Below are positions 7,826-16,600 of a stretch of DNA of 37,090 nt, in pieces. Source of the stretch: Chloroflexota bacterium (lineage in GTDB: Bacteria; Chloroflexota; Anaerolineae; JAAEKA01); assembly GCA_029558955.1 (NCBI GenBank), contig JAKQCW010000044.1, positions 1 to 37,090 on the forward strand. Direction: 5' to 3'. The notes under the pieces were generated by a model, which was not told where the DNA came from, did no database searches, and saw nothing but the letters and a program-made list of their open reading frames with translations. A program made the translations under genes and the position numbers. Every line of letters starts with the position of its first letter. Position 1 is the stretch's first letter.

Positions 7826-8485
7826 TCAATCCTTTGCCTGCGCCGCATCTACCAACGGCTTGTAGGCGCGGCGGTGGAAGTAAAGGCCAATCAGGATCAG
7901 CAGACTGGCGAGCATGGCCAGCCAGAGGCCAACACCCGGCGTCGCCACGGTCTTGAACTGGGCAATCAGGCCCTCGCCCAACACCTTGGGCACGAAGGGC
8001 TTGACGCTGCTGCTCAGCGCGGCCGTGGGGTCCAGATTGGTGCCGAAATTGGCCAGCCAGAACTGCAAATCCAACAGGAAGATCACGGGGAAGAGCAGCG
8101 CCGGCAGGGCCAGCAGCGCCGCCCAGCGGTTATGCACGAAGACGGCGGCCAACACCAGCAGCACCAGCACCACCACGCCGATCACCGAGATCGACTTTTC
8201 GAAGGACGCTGCCTCAGCCAACGGCCGCATGCCGATGTAGTGGTTCAGCCCGTCCAGCTCGCTGACATCACCCTCCAGGTTGTTGAGGTACGCATGAACG
8301 GTCAGCCCCTTGGGGTACTGCGGCGCGAAGAGCGTCATGTGCCAGTAGGGTTGAAAGATCGACACCAGCAACAACAGGGCCGCCAACAGAAAGAGCGCGG
8401 TTGGCAAGAGATAGCGGCCTCGGTTGGCGCGCATCTCGTCGGCCGGCACGCGCGGCCCCAGAATCTTCTCAACGTTCTCAGTCAT
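7826..8485 (-). CDS. nosB: NosB-like polytopic membrane protein
   Basis: The 219-residue protein has four predicted membrane helices: about 26-46, 97-117, 120-140 and 183-203. An extracytoplasmic loop between the first two contains GLNHYIGMRPLAE. A NHYIGM-type loop and the position immediately downstream of nosZ are features I associate with NosB proteins of clade II nos clusters, whose function is not established. The symbol rests on topology and position and should be read as tentative. AAGGA lies about 10 nt before the ATG at 8485. A 410-bp repeat-filled gap separates it from nosZ. Confidence 0.6.
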   Translation of the reverse strand: MTENVEKILGPRVPADEMRANRGRYLLPTALFLLAALLLLVSIFQPYWHMTLFAPQYPKGLTVHAYLNNLEGDVSELDGLNHYIGMRPLAEAASFEKSISVIGVVVLVLLVLAAVFVHNRWAALLALPALLFPVIFLLDLQFWLANFGTNLDPTAALSSSVKPFVPKVLGEGLIAQFKTVATPGVGLWLAMLASLLILIGLYFHRRAYKPLVDAAQAKD

Positions 8486-8559
8486 GACAGATGATCCTTG
8501 CCTATTGTGTTCCTCGAAAACCGCCGGTTCATGCTTGAAGAAAGCCGGAGGAGCTTGGA

Positions 8560-8601
8560 GGTGAACGGTGAATGGTGAACGGTGAACGGTAAACGGTGAA
8601 T
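8560..8601. repeat. GGTGAAC heptamer array, six units in phase
   Basis: Six 7-bp units run without interruption: GGTGAAC, GGTGAAT, GGTGAAC, GGTGAAC, GGTAAAC, GGTGAAT. The array abuts the left end of the bipartite palindrome (8607). It represents the second heptamer subfamily of this window. Confidence 0.9.
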
Positions 8602-8606
8602 TGGTG

Positions 8607-8798
8607 GTGACTGTTCAGCCGGCGGGTGCGAACACGTTGATTGAGTAGGCCGCCGCATCGAAATCAACGTGTTCGCACCCGCCGGCGGGCCAAACGTTGG
8701 TTTCGACACTTGCGCCTGCGCTACGCTTCGGCGCAAGCGCAGGTGTACGCCTCAGAAGGCTACTCAACCAACGTTTGGCCCGCCGGCTGAGCAGTTAC
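8607..8798. repeat. Bipartite palindromic element, copy 1 (192 bp with insert)
   Basis: The ends are near-perfect terminal inverted repeats (GTGACTGTTCAGCCGGCGGG and its complement ending CAGTTAC). Inside are two hairpins side by side. One is built on GGTGCGAACACGTTGAT. The other is built on GGCCAAACGTTGGTT. The same element lies inverted at 36938-37090 (153 bp). Removing the 39 bp at 8707-8745 makes this copy exactly 153 bp. There is no ORF; it looks like a non-autonomous palindromic element. Confidence 0.88.
8707..8745. repeat. 39-bp hairpin nested in the loop of the palindromic element
   Basis: The insert starts CACTTGCGCCTGCG and ends CGCAAGCGCAGGTG, so it is itself an imperfect palindrome. 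It is absent from the second copy of the host element, where TTTCGA joins TACGCCTCAG directly. Confidence 0.8.
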
Positions 8799-8808
8799 AA
8801 TTGGCGAA

Positions 8809-8900
8809 TGGTAAGCGGTAATCTGTAACCCGGAGCAGGCACATACCCAGCGCCCACTCCGGGTTACGAGTTACGCATTACGCATTACGTGAAGATTACG
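8809..8900. repeat. Paired heptamer arrays at the 3' end of nosZ
   Basis: The left arm (about 8809-8835) has GGTAAGC/GGTAATC/TGTAACC units and the cap CCGGAG. The right arm (about 8857-8889) has CTCCGGGTTACGAG followed by CATTACG units. A further GATTACG unit at 8894-8900 contains the nosZ stop codon (8896-8898). The spacer is only about 20 bp, so this pair could fold into a compact hairpin. Confidence 0.8.
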
Positions 8901-10872
8901 GCGCCACCAGCATGTAGCCCATCATCTCCAGGTGCAGGGCCGAGCAGAACTCGGTGCAGTAGTAGGCATAGGTGCCGCTGTTGTTGGCGTCGAACTCGAA
9001 GCTGACCGTCGCGCTGGGCTCGATGCTCAGGCTGACGTTCTGGCCGCCCAGTTGGAAGCCATGCACCGCGTCGTGGGCGGTTTCGATGTTGGTGATGTGC
9101 CAGGTGACATGGTCGCCCTGCTTGAGCTCGATGCGGTCGGGCGTCAGGTGCGAACGGATCGAGGTGCTGTAGATGGTCACCTGATTGCCGTCGCGCTCGA
9201 TGCGCTCTTCGCCGGCCTTGGTGGCGAACTCAGACACCTTCCACTCGATGGGATCCCAGCCGATCTCAGGATAGACGTTGATGGGGTTGAGCTTGTCGGC
9301 CTTGACGATCTGAGCGTAGTGCGGTTCGCCGACGCCCATGGCCATGTCGTAGATCACCTGCGGGCTGCCGCTGATGTCCATCAGTTGCAGGTTTTGCGGC
9401 AGCAGCGGACCGACGGGTAGGAAGCGATCCAGCGCCCATTTGTTCAGCGCCACCAGGTACTTGCCGTCAGGGCTGACCGTGTCGCCCTCGGCTGCGGCGA
9501 TGTGGCCAACGTTGTACTGCACCGGCGTCTTCTCCAGCAGGGTATAGGCAGCAGGATCATCGCCGCCCAGCTTCCACTTGGCCAGCGCGCTGTCCAGGAA
9601 GAGGCTGGTGTAAGCATTGCCCTGGCCATCGAACTGGGTGTGGAGCGGTCCCAGGCCCAACTCTACCTGCGCCAGCATCACCGAGTCGAAGTCCAGCACC
9701 GGAACGCCGAAGTCGTCGGTGGACCACTTCTTGTCGGCGATGGCCTGCTCGATCTTGTTCATGGCGTAGACCGTGACGTGCGGGTCCAGCTTGCCGGCCA
9801 CCACGATGTACTTGCCGTCCGGGGTGACGTCGACGCCGTGGGGGCTCTTCGGCTCCGGCGCCAGGTAGAGGATCCCTTCCTCCACAGCCGTGGGGATGCG
9901 GATCACGCGCATGCCGTTGTGCTCCTCGTACTTGCCGGCCTCGATCACCTCAGCAGCCTTCTTCCAGTTGAAGATGTGCAGGTAGTCCATGTCGCGCTGG
10001 CTGACGCCCGACTCGAACTGGGGATTGCCCTGCATGTTGCCGCCGGTGAAAAGCTCGGTGTTGAAGGAGTTGCAGAAGCCCCAGCCCTCGCTGACCAGCT
10101 TGCCTGCATCGCACAGGTCCTGCCAGTAGGGGGGCACTTCGATGCTGAAGGACTCCTCAGGAATGATGCGTCCCTTCTCGCGGTCGAATTTCCACAGGGT
10201 GATGACCGCGCGGTACTCTTCCTTGTAATTCTCGATGGGCGCATATTCCCAGCCCAAGGGCACGGCGTACTGGGTGCCCTGGATGACGTACTCGGTGTTG
10301 GGGGTGACAAAGGTCGAGCCGTGGTTGCTGATGATGTTGGGGTCTTTGACGATCTGCTTGGTGCGGAAGTCGCGCAGATCGATCACCGCCACGCGGGCGC
10401 TGGCTTTGTCGTTGATGAAGACCCACTGGCCGTCATAGTCGCCAGCGGTCTCGCTCAACGCCGGGTGGTGCGAATCGCCCATGCGGATCTTGACGTCATC
10501 GACGTTGCCGCCATCCAGCACTGCCTCTGAACCCAGGTCGCCGATGCCGTAGCCCTGCCAGGCTTCCGGCGTGAAGACGGCGATGTTCTTCAGAATGCGC
10601 ATGGAGGGGATGCCGATCACGATCAGGTTGCCGCTGTGGCCGCCTGAGGTGAACATGTAGTAGTCGTCCCACTTGCCGCTGGGCACGTAGGTCTTCAGCG
10701 CGGCGTTGATGTCAGCCGGCGACAGACCACGCTCCTGGGCAATGGTCATGGCGTCAGCCGGCAGGCCGCCTTCGGCGACCACCGGCGTGGGTGTCTCCTT
10801 GCTCTTGCTGCAGCCGGCCAACGCCGATACGAGCAGGAGCAGGATCATGGTCAAGAGGATCAGTCGTTTCAT
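8896..10872 (-). CDS. nosZ: NosZ, nitrous oxide reductase (clade II type)
   Basis: This 658-residue enzyme reduces N2O to N2 outside the cytoplasmic membrane. It has a Sec-type lipoprotein signal with lipobox ALAGC (C21) and no twin-arginine motif. Sec export marks clade II; the lipobox is a further feature. The N-terminal seven-bladed propeller includes histidine segments such as GDSHHP (132-137), expected for the CuZ site. The C-terminal cupredoxin holds the CuA site, CTEFCSALHLEM (C639, C643, H647, M650), with an upstream His in HDAVHGF. AGGAG precedes the ATG at 10872. The gene follows a small ferredoxin gene and probably shares its promoter at 11283-11345. The length and motifs are complete. 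Confidence 0.97.
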   Translation of the reverse strand: MKRLILLTMILLLLVSALAGCSKSKETPTPVVAEGGLPADAMTIAQERGLSPADINAALKTYVPSGKWDDYYMFTSGGHSGNLIVIGIPSMRILKNIAVFTPEAWQGYGIGDLGSEAVLDGGNVDDVKIRMGDSHHPALSETAGDYDGQWVFINDKASARVAVIDLRDFRTKQIVKDPNIISNHGSTFVTPNTEYVIQGTQYAVPLGWEYAPIENYKEEYRAVITLWKFDREKGRIIPEESFSIEVPPYWQDLCDAGKLVSEGWGFCNSFNTELFTGGNMQGNPQFESGVSQRDMDYLHIFNWKKAAEVIEAGKYEEHNGMRVIRIPTAVEEGILYLAPEPKSPHGVDVTPDGKYIVVAGKLDPHVTVYAMNKIEQAIADKKWSTDDFGVPVLDFDSVMLAQVELGLGPLHTQFDGQGNAYTSLFLDSALAKWKLGGDDPAAYTLLEKTPVQYNVGHIAAAEGDTVSPDGKYLVALNKWALDRFLPVGPLLPQNLQLMDISGSPQVIYDMAMGVGEPHYAQIVKADKLNPINVYPEIGWDPIEWKVSEFATKAGEERIERDGNQVTIYSTSIRSHLTPDRIELKQGDHVTWHITNIETAHDAVHGFQLGGQNVSLSIEPSATVSFEFDANNSGTYAYYCTEFCSALHLEMMGYMLVAP

Positions 10873-11001
10873 TGTGAGTCTCCTTCTGGGGTGGGTGTGA
10901 TTGGGTGACTTGACTGACTGACAAAGTGAGCAGACGGCGGCGTGGCAGGCGCTGCCATCGGCGTCGGGCTTACGGATGACAAGGCAAGTTCCAGATCGAT
11001 C

Positions 11002-11217
11002 TCAGGTTGTCGCCGGCGGCGCCAACACGATCAGAAAGGGCAATGAGATGGCATCCTCCGGGCAGACATCTTCGCAGGCTGTGCAGTAGGTGCAGCGTTC
11101 GGGAAATGCCAAGTAAGCTTTGCCGGCCACCTGGACCAAGACCTGCGTCGGACAGACGTCGACGCAGCGATGGCAGCCTGTGCAAAGCTTCTGGTCGATG
11201 ACTGGGAGAGGTTCCAT
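11002..11217 (-). CDS. 2[4Fe-4S] ferredoxin of the nos operon
   Basis: The 71-residue protein carries two classical clusters: CTGCHRCVDVCP (C12, C15, C18, C22) and CTYCTACEDVCP (C42, C45, C48, C52). The ATG at 11217 matches the normal ferredoxin N-terminus. A GTG at 11268 would add 17 non-homologous residues and lie only 8 nt from the predicted transcription start. Small ferredoxins occur in nos clusters (NosG/NosH-like or C-terminal NosR-like modules) and may move electrons on the cytoplasmic side toward NosZ or its maturation. That link is inference. It is the first gene after the regulated promoter and lies 129 bp before nosZ. Confidence 0.85.
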   Translation of the reverse strand: MEPLPVIDQKLCTGCHRCVDVCPTQVLVQVAGKAYLAFPERCTYCTACEDVCPEDAISLPFLIVLAPPATT

Positions 11218-11282
11218 GGGGTGTCTCGAAATCTGCCGCTGACAGATCCTGACCGATCGAAGAAGCACGTCTAAACCGCCTA

Positions 11283-11345
11283 ATCATAGCCGACTTCCCC
11301 ATGACACGCTGCGACAAAAGTCACAATCTTGCGACTGTTGACACA
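11283..11345 (-). promoter_or_regulatory. nos operon promoter with two CRP/FNR-type sites
   Basis: On the minus strand a TATGAT -10 box lies at 11288-11283, predicting a start near 11276. No good -35 box is present. TGTGACTTTTGTCGCA (11325-11310) matches TGTGA-N6-TCACA at 9 of 10 positions and is centred at -41.5. A second copy, TGTGTCAACAGTCGCA (11345-11330), matches 8 of 10 and is centred at -61.5, exactly 20 bp further upstream. These are the classic class II and class I activator positions. Control by a Crp/Fnr-family regulator, possibly an NO- or oxygen-responsive one, is inferred. Confidence 0.6.
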
Positions 11346-11393
11346 AGGATGCCACCCTTGCACATGGACGGCGGCCGGCCCCATGCGGCCAGT

Positions 11394-11422
11394 TTGCCCA
11401 TCGCCCCTCCCTGTGGCATCAT
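11394..11422 (+). promoter_or_regulatory. Possible weak promoter for the secreted protein
   Basis: TTGCCC (11394-11399) and CATCAT (11417-11422) are 17 bp apart. They lie 33 bp upstream of the ATG at 11455. The -10 box is a weak match, so this is only a candidate. Confidence 0.3.
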
Positions 11423-11454
11423 GACGCCATCGCGTGTCACGGAGATCAAGCCCG

Positions 11455-12558
11455 ATGAAGAGATGGACGCTCCCCCTCTGCCTGGCGCTGCTCAGCGCCA
11501 TTTGGTTCACCGCCCTGCCGGCGCGGACGCTGGCAAGTGATCACCCACGCCCAGCCAGCGACACCCAGTCGCCGCCGCTCACCAACCCCGGCTTCGAGTG
11601 CGCCCAGGGCTTTCATGCGCAGCCCGGCATTCGCGGCCTGGTGCCCGACGGCTGGACAGCCCTGCTGCTGGATGGGCGGCCAGAGCTGAACAGCACCCGC
11701 ACCTACTTCGCCGGCAACTGCGGCGGCTCCGGCTTCATCGAACGCATCGAAGGGGAGGACAGCCTGGTGATGCTGGCCGAGGACATTGAGACGCCGCCCC
11801 TGCCCGGCAAGCCCTTCGACGCGGCGGTCTACCAGCGGACATCCGTCACACCGGGCGTGGCCTACAGCCTCAGCGCGTGGATGGTCAGCCTGTGCGGCGG
11901 CAGCGCCATGCCCAACGACTGCCCAGCGGGCTACACCATCGCCAAGCTGCTGGGCATCGACCCCACCGGCGGCGCCAACCCGCTGGCTTCGGACGTGGTC
12001 TGGGTCGAGGATCGGCGCAACTTCACCGAGAGCGGCTGGGCCAACCTGCGCCTGGCCGCGACGGCTCAGAGCAGCACCCTGACCGTGCTGGCCCGCATCC
12101 GCAGCCCTTACCGCTGGCATGGCGCGCACGCCTTTCTGGACGCAGTCAGCCTGGTGCAGGCCCCCAGCGCGACCTTCGTCAACCTGCCGGGCAGCGTCCA
12201 GGGCACGCAGGTGCTGGTGCGCTGGCAGGGCAGCCTGGGGCCTGACATCCCGGCCATCCCCGGCGGCACGCACCGTCTGCTGTTCGACGTGCAGCAGCGG
12301 CCGGCCGGCCAGGCCGCGTGGCGAGACTGGCTGGTGGATCAACCGGCCGGCCAGGCCCCCTTCAGCATCGCCGGCTGCCAGGGCGGGCAGACCGTCGAGT
12401 TCCGCCTGCGGGCCCGCGCCGAACAGCCCGAAGGGAGCAACGGCGCCTGGCCCAACCACCGCTACCCCGGCGTCTGGAGCCAGCCCGCCAGCGTGACCTT
12501 CGTCAACCCAACCGTCTGCACCCCCAGCGCCTACCTGCCTCTGCTGTCGATCCGCTGA
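11455..12558 (+). CDS. Secreted protein of unknown function, carbohydrate-binding-like fold
   Basis: The 367-residue product starts at the ATG at 11455, with GGAG at 11441. A signal peptide (about 1-28, ending LPARTLAS) is present. Residues about 40-220 (starting LTNPGFECAQGF and ending FLDAVSLVQAP) have the NPGFE...DAVSL pattern of jelly-roll carbohydrate-binding-type domains. A second part (about 225-355) looks like a fibronectin type III-style sandwich ending in a WSQPASVTFV strand. The final residues, PSAYLPLLSIR, resemble the short C-terminal YLPLL-type tail seen on many Chloroflexota exported proteins; I see a similar LHFPLSLRR end on the CotH protein nearby. No catalytic motif is recognised. 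Confidence 0.75.
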   Translation: MKRWTLPLCLALLSAIWFTALPARTLASDHPRPASDTQSPPLTNPGFECAQGFHAQPGIRGLVPDGWTALLLDGRPELNSTRTYFAGNCGGSGFIERIEGEDSLVMLAEDIETPPLPGKPFDAAVYQRTSVTPGVAYSLSAWMVSLCGGSAMPNDCPAGYTIAKLLGIDPTGGANPLASDVVWVEDRRNFTESGWANLRLAATAQSSTLTVLARIRSPYRWHGAHAFLDAVSLVQAPSATFVNLPGSVQGTQVLVRWQGSLGPDIPAIPGGTHRLLFDVQQRPAGQAAWRDWLVDQPAGQAPFSIAGCQGGQTVEFRLRARAEQPEGSNGAWPNHRYPGVWSQPASVTFVNPTVCTPSAYLPLLSIR

Positions 12559-12602
12559 CGCGCCATCGTCGCCCGTCTGACCCCTCACCCAAGGAGTTTC
12601 CC

Positions 12603-13541
12603 ATGGAAATCGCCATCATGATCGAAGGCCAGGACGGCCTGACCTGGCCCCGCTGGCAACGCATCGCCCAGGCGGTGGAAGCGCTGGGCTTTGCCGGGCT
12701 CTACCGCTCCGATCACTTCACCAACGCCGGCCCGCCCGACAAGGACTCGCTGGAGCTCTGGCTGTCGCTGGCCTGGCTGGCCAGCCACACGACGCGCATC
12801 GAGTTTGGCCCGCTGGTGACGCCCGTCTCCTTCCGCCACCCCGTGTTCACCGCCCGCATCGGCGCCCAGCTCGACGATCTCTCCGGCGGCCGGCTCACCC
12901 TGGGCGTGGGCGCGGGCTGGCAGGAGCGCGAGCACACCGCCTTTGGCTTCGCGCTGCTGCCGCCCGCCGAGCGCATGGATCGCTTCCAGGAAGGGCTGGA
13001 GGTGATGACCCGCCTGCTGCGCAGCGACGGGCCGGTCAGCTTCGAGGGGCGCTATTACCACCTGCACGAGGCGCAGTTGCTGCCGCGCCCTCAGCGTCCG
13101 GCCGGGCCACCCCTGCTGATCGGCGGCAACGGCCAGCGGCGCACCCTGCCCCTGGTCGCGCGCTATGCGGACGAATGGAACGCGGTGCTGATCCCGGCCG
13201 CGCGCATCGCCGAGCTCAATGCCCACCTGGACCGCCTGCTGGCTGAGCAGGGACGTCCGGCCGGTGCGCTGCGCCGCTCGCTGATGACGGGCATCGTCTT
13301 GGGCCGCAGCGACGCCGAACTCAGCGCCAACCTGGCGGGCCGCGACCCGGCCGCGCTGCGCGAGCGCGGCCTCATCGTCGGCGTAGAGGCCCAGGTGCAG
13401 GAGCAACTGCACACTCTGGCCCAGGCCGGCGTGCAGCGGGTGATGCTGCAATGGCTGGCGCTGGACGACCTGGATGGATTGGAGGCGCTGGCCTCCTGCT
13501 GCCAGGCCGCTTCCCCCCAAGTCGGCGCGGCCTCGCCGTGA
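12603..13541 (+). CDS. LLM-class (luciferase-like) F420-type oxidoreductase
   Basis: The 312-residue protein reads from the ATG at 12603, preceded by AAGGAG at 12591-12596. It has the TIM-barrel features of bacterial-luciferase-like enzymes: an N-terminal MEIAIMIEGQDGLTW strand, GFAGLYRSDHF, the LDDLSGGRLTLGVGAGWQ segment after the cofactor-facing strand, and PLLIGGNGQRRTLPLVARYADEWN. These are close to the subfamily usually annotated as F420-dependent. The substrate is unknown, and FMN cannot be excluded as cofactor. It follows the secreted-protein gene by 44 bp and may be co-transcribed with it, though the functions look unrelated. Confidence 0.88.
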   Translation: MEIAIMIEGQDGLTWPRWQRIAQAVEALGFAGLYRSDHFTNAGPPDKDSLELWLSLAWLASHTTRIEFGPLVTPVSFRHPVFTARIGAQLDDLSGGRLTLGVGAGWQEREHTAFGFALLPPAERMDRFQEGLEVMTRLLRSDGPVSFEGRYYHLHEAQLLPRPQRPAGPPLLIGGNGQRRTLPLVARYADEWNAVLIPAARIAELNAHLDRLLAEQGRPAGALRRSLMTGIVLGRSDAELSANLAGRDPAALRERGLIVGVEAQVQEQLHTLAQAGVQRVMLQWLALDDLDGLEALASCCQAASPQVGAASP

Positions 13542-13548
13542 GCCGACC

Positions 13549-13576
13549 CGCCGGCCGCGGCAGGGCGCGGCCGGCG
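13549..13576. terminator. GC-rich hairpin between convergent genes
   Basis: An 11-bp perfect stem (13549-13559 with 13566-13576) has a 6-nt loop. A second imperfect hairpin follows around 13585-13612. There is no T-run, so if it terminates it is not a canonical intrinsic terminator. Its position, just after the stop codon at 13541 and before the convergent stop at 13611, supports the role. Confidence 0.5.
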
Positions 13577-13610
13577 ACCTTCTGGAGCCCGGCCCGCCAG
13601 GCGGCCGGGG

Positions 13611-16600
13611 CTATCGGCGCAGGCTCAGGGGGAAGTGCAGGAGCCAGGGCCGCTTCACCGCATCGACGGTGATGTTGTCGAAACGGTTGTTGCCCGAGCT
13701 GCCGCCGGAGTTGGCGCCGCCGAAGAGGATGCGCACGGCAAACTGCCCATTGTCATCGACGCCAGCCAGCCCGCTGAAGTCGTACTCGAACAGTTGATAG
13801 TCCTGCGTCACCGGGACCACGCCGCCGAAGGGGATCCATTCGCCGGCGTCCGCGGTGCGATAGTAGAGCCGTTGTTCCTGCGCGCCGTCGCCGGTGCGCA
13901 GGAAGGCGTAGCGCAGAACGACATTCTGGTAGCCGGTGGTGGGCAGGGTGAGAAGCAACTCACGCGTGTCGGAAGGATTCCCGGCCCGCAACGCATGGCC
14001 GGCCGGCTGCTCCTGGCGCGCGTTCAGCGGCGTCCCCTCGTCGCCGCCCCGATCCAGGTAGCCCGCGCCCGCGCCTGGGTAGGTGATCGTCGCATGGGAG
14101 AGGCCGGTGAAATCGGCTGGAACCTGGCTGAGCGCGCCGCTGGGCAGGTCGTTGAAGTGCCAGTAGTGCAACAGGACCGGCGCCATCGACATCAGCGGCT
14201 CGAACAAGGCCGTCACCGACGTGTTGGCGGTGAAGGTCTGGGATGTGTAGGCAGGCGTGCCGGCCGGCAGCCCCTGCCAGCCGACGAAGCGATAGCCGGG
14301 ACTGGCTACGGCCGTCAGCTCCACCGGCACCCCCTGGAAATAGATCCCCTGCCAGGGGTAGGGGGCGGCGGAGACGCCCGGCGTGCTGGGGAGCAAATTG
14401 ATGGTGTTGACCCGCACATAGCCGTGGGCGGGGTCGGAGACGTTCACCGCCAACGTGAACTCGCCGGGGATGCCGAACTTATCGCGGATCTGCAGGCGCT
14501 GGAAGCCAGGCCGTTGGTTGGCGAACTCCACCATCACCCCGACCTGCTGGCGCCAGTCGGTCATGTTGGCCGGGATGCGCCAGCGGGCGATATGCTCCGG
14601 CATGGAGGGCTCGATGGCCTGCTTCATGCCGGTGATGATCGATGTGGTGCGGCTGGGCAGAAAGGCGGTGTTCAGCAGGTCGGCGAAGCGGGAGATGAAG
14701 CTCTGCCGGAAGCTATCGTTGGTCAGCAAGGTGCGCAGCAGAAAGGTCGACCAGTCGGGGTTGGGCCAGTCTGTGCCGCCGGCTGCGGTGGCAAAGGCCA
14801 GGGTGTCGTGGGCGTAGGCGGTCGGCCCTCCCTCCAGCCCGAAACCAAAATCGGTGTCCCACATCAGCCAACGCCAGCGCCCATCGTGGCCCAAGGGTGC
14901 GCCTGGCTGGAAGGAGTCGGTTCGCAGCCGCCAGAAGGCGATGTTGTTGCCCGGCCAGTCGGTGTTGCGGGCGAAGATCTGGGCGATCTGATAGGTGATG
15001 TAGTTGTCCACATCCATCTGGGTCTTAACATACTCATACTGCGCCTGCCCGGTCACGCCGTAGGTGCGAATGGTGCGCAGCAACGCCTGGTAATGGAGCG
15101 CGTCCCCCTCCTCCACCGCGCCCCAGTCCTCCAGCAGGTCGATGTTGTCCGTGGCGACGCCATAGACCTGCTCCAGGTAGTATTTGTCAAAGCGCTCGCG
15201 GATGTTGTGAATGCCCCAGTATTCGCCGTTGATGAAGACCACCGCCGGCCGGTAGGCCTGGGTGTCGATGCCCAGCGGCGCCATGATGGCCTGGATGGCC
15301 GCGTCCCGGAACATGGTGGAGCCGAAGTCATTGCCGCCGTTGCGCAAAACCAGCCGCCGGTAGTTCTCATAGGGCTGGTCAGGAAAGATGGGGTAGGCAA
15401 AGGAGGAGGCGCCATAGTCGCTGCGGGCATAGAGGCGCAGCGACTTCATGCGGTAGATGCGGGTGGCGTTGCCGTGGATGCGGAAGCCGGCATCCTGGCG
15501 CAGCGCCACCGTCGGGCTGCCCGGCTCGATCAGCTCGAAGGAGAGCGGGAACTCATACGCGTCGCCGCGGCGATGCCAGTTGGCGGGCGTGGTCCCCAGC
15601 ACCGGTTCGTTGGGATTGCCGGCCCGCCAATCCTCGAAGTCGGCGCCGGCCGTGTAGACGCCGTTCTGGAAGTCGAACAGGATATCCTCGGGGATGGCCA
15701 GCGCGACCACCGGCAGGCTGTAGCGGGCGCGGCCGGCGGGGGTCACGAAGTAGGTCTGGGTTAGCACAGGGCTGGCCAGCGCGCCCGGCTTGATCACCTG
15801 GGCGCGCACCACCGTCCCTTTGAACACCGGCTGCTGCGGAAGATAGGCCGGCGCGAAGTCAAAGGTCGATGACTTCTGCGTCACCCGGTCAGGCGCGGTC
15901 GAACGGTCGACGATGGCCAGCGGCTGGGTGTAGCGCTGCGTGCGGTTGGTCTCGCTGAGAAATGCCCCCAGCGGATCGCCGGGATTCTGCGGCCATTGAT
16001 TCTTGTAGCGAAAGGTGCTTCCTTGCAGGTTGGCAGGGTCGGGCAGCGAGCCGTCCAGCGTGTAGATGATCTCCACGCCAGGGCTGGCGCTGGTCAGGCT
16101 GAGCTCGAAGGGATTGGTGTAGAAACCTGCCTGGTGCGAGAAGACCGGCGGCGTCAGAATCTCGTTGTAGCCCGGGCTGCTGTTGCTGCTCCCCGGCGTG
16201 GGCAGGTTGAAGAATAGCCATTCGCCCACGCCATCGGGCTGCCGACCATAGGAGATATCACGCATCAGGCTGCGAGGGCCCGCCTGATCGAGCAGGCCCA
16301 ACGTCGGGTGGCTCAGCAGCAGCGGCTCACCCCCGGCGCTGATGCTGAAGTTGGTGTGCAGGGGGCTGCCTGGGTTGGCGCGGTCTTTGCCCGAGGCCCA
16401 CACCAGCAGGTGGCCGCCCGGCGCCAGCTCGACATCAGGAAAAACCCAGCGGAAGGGGGCGTCGGGGCTGTCGGACAGACCATAGCCGGCCAGCGAGACC
16501 GGCTGAACGCCAACGTTGTAGAGCTCGATCCAATCGCTGAACTCCCCATCCTCGTCGGCGATGGTCTGGCCGTTGGAGGCCATGAACTCGTTGATGACGA

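Noticed and set aside
7826-8485. NosR
   Set aside because: The protein has only four helices and lacks an FMN-binding domain and the CxxxCP motifs of NosR.
8607-8798. Integron attC site or insertion sequence
   Set aside because: The core GTTRRRY/RYYYAAC motifs of attC are not arranged properly and there is no integrase or transposase. Two adjacent perfect hairpins with terminal repeats fit a palindromic repeat better.
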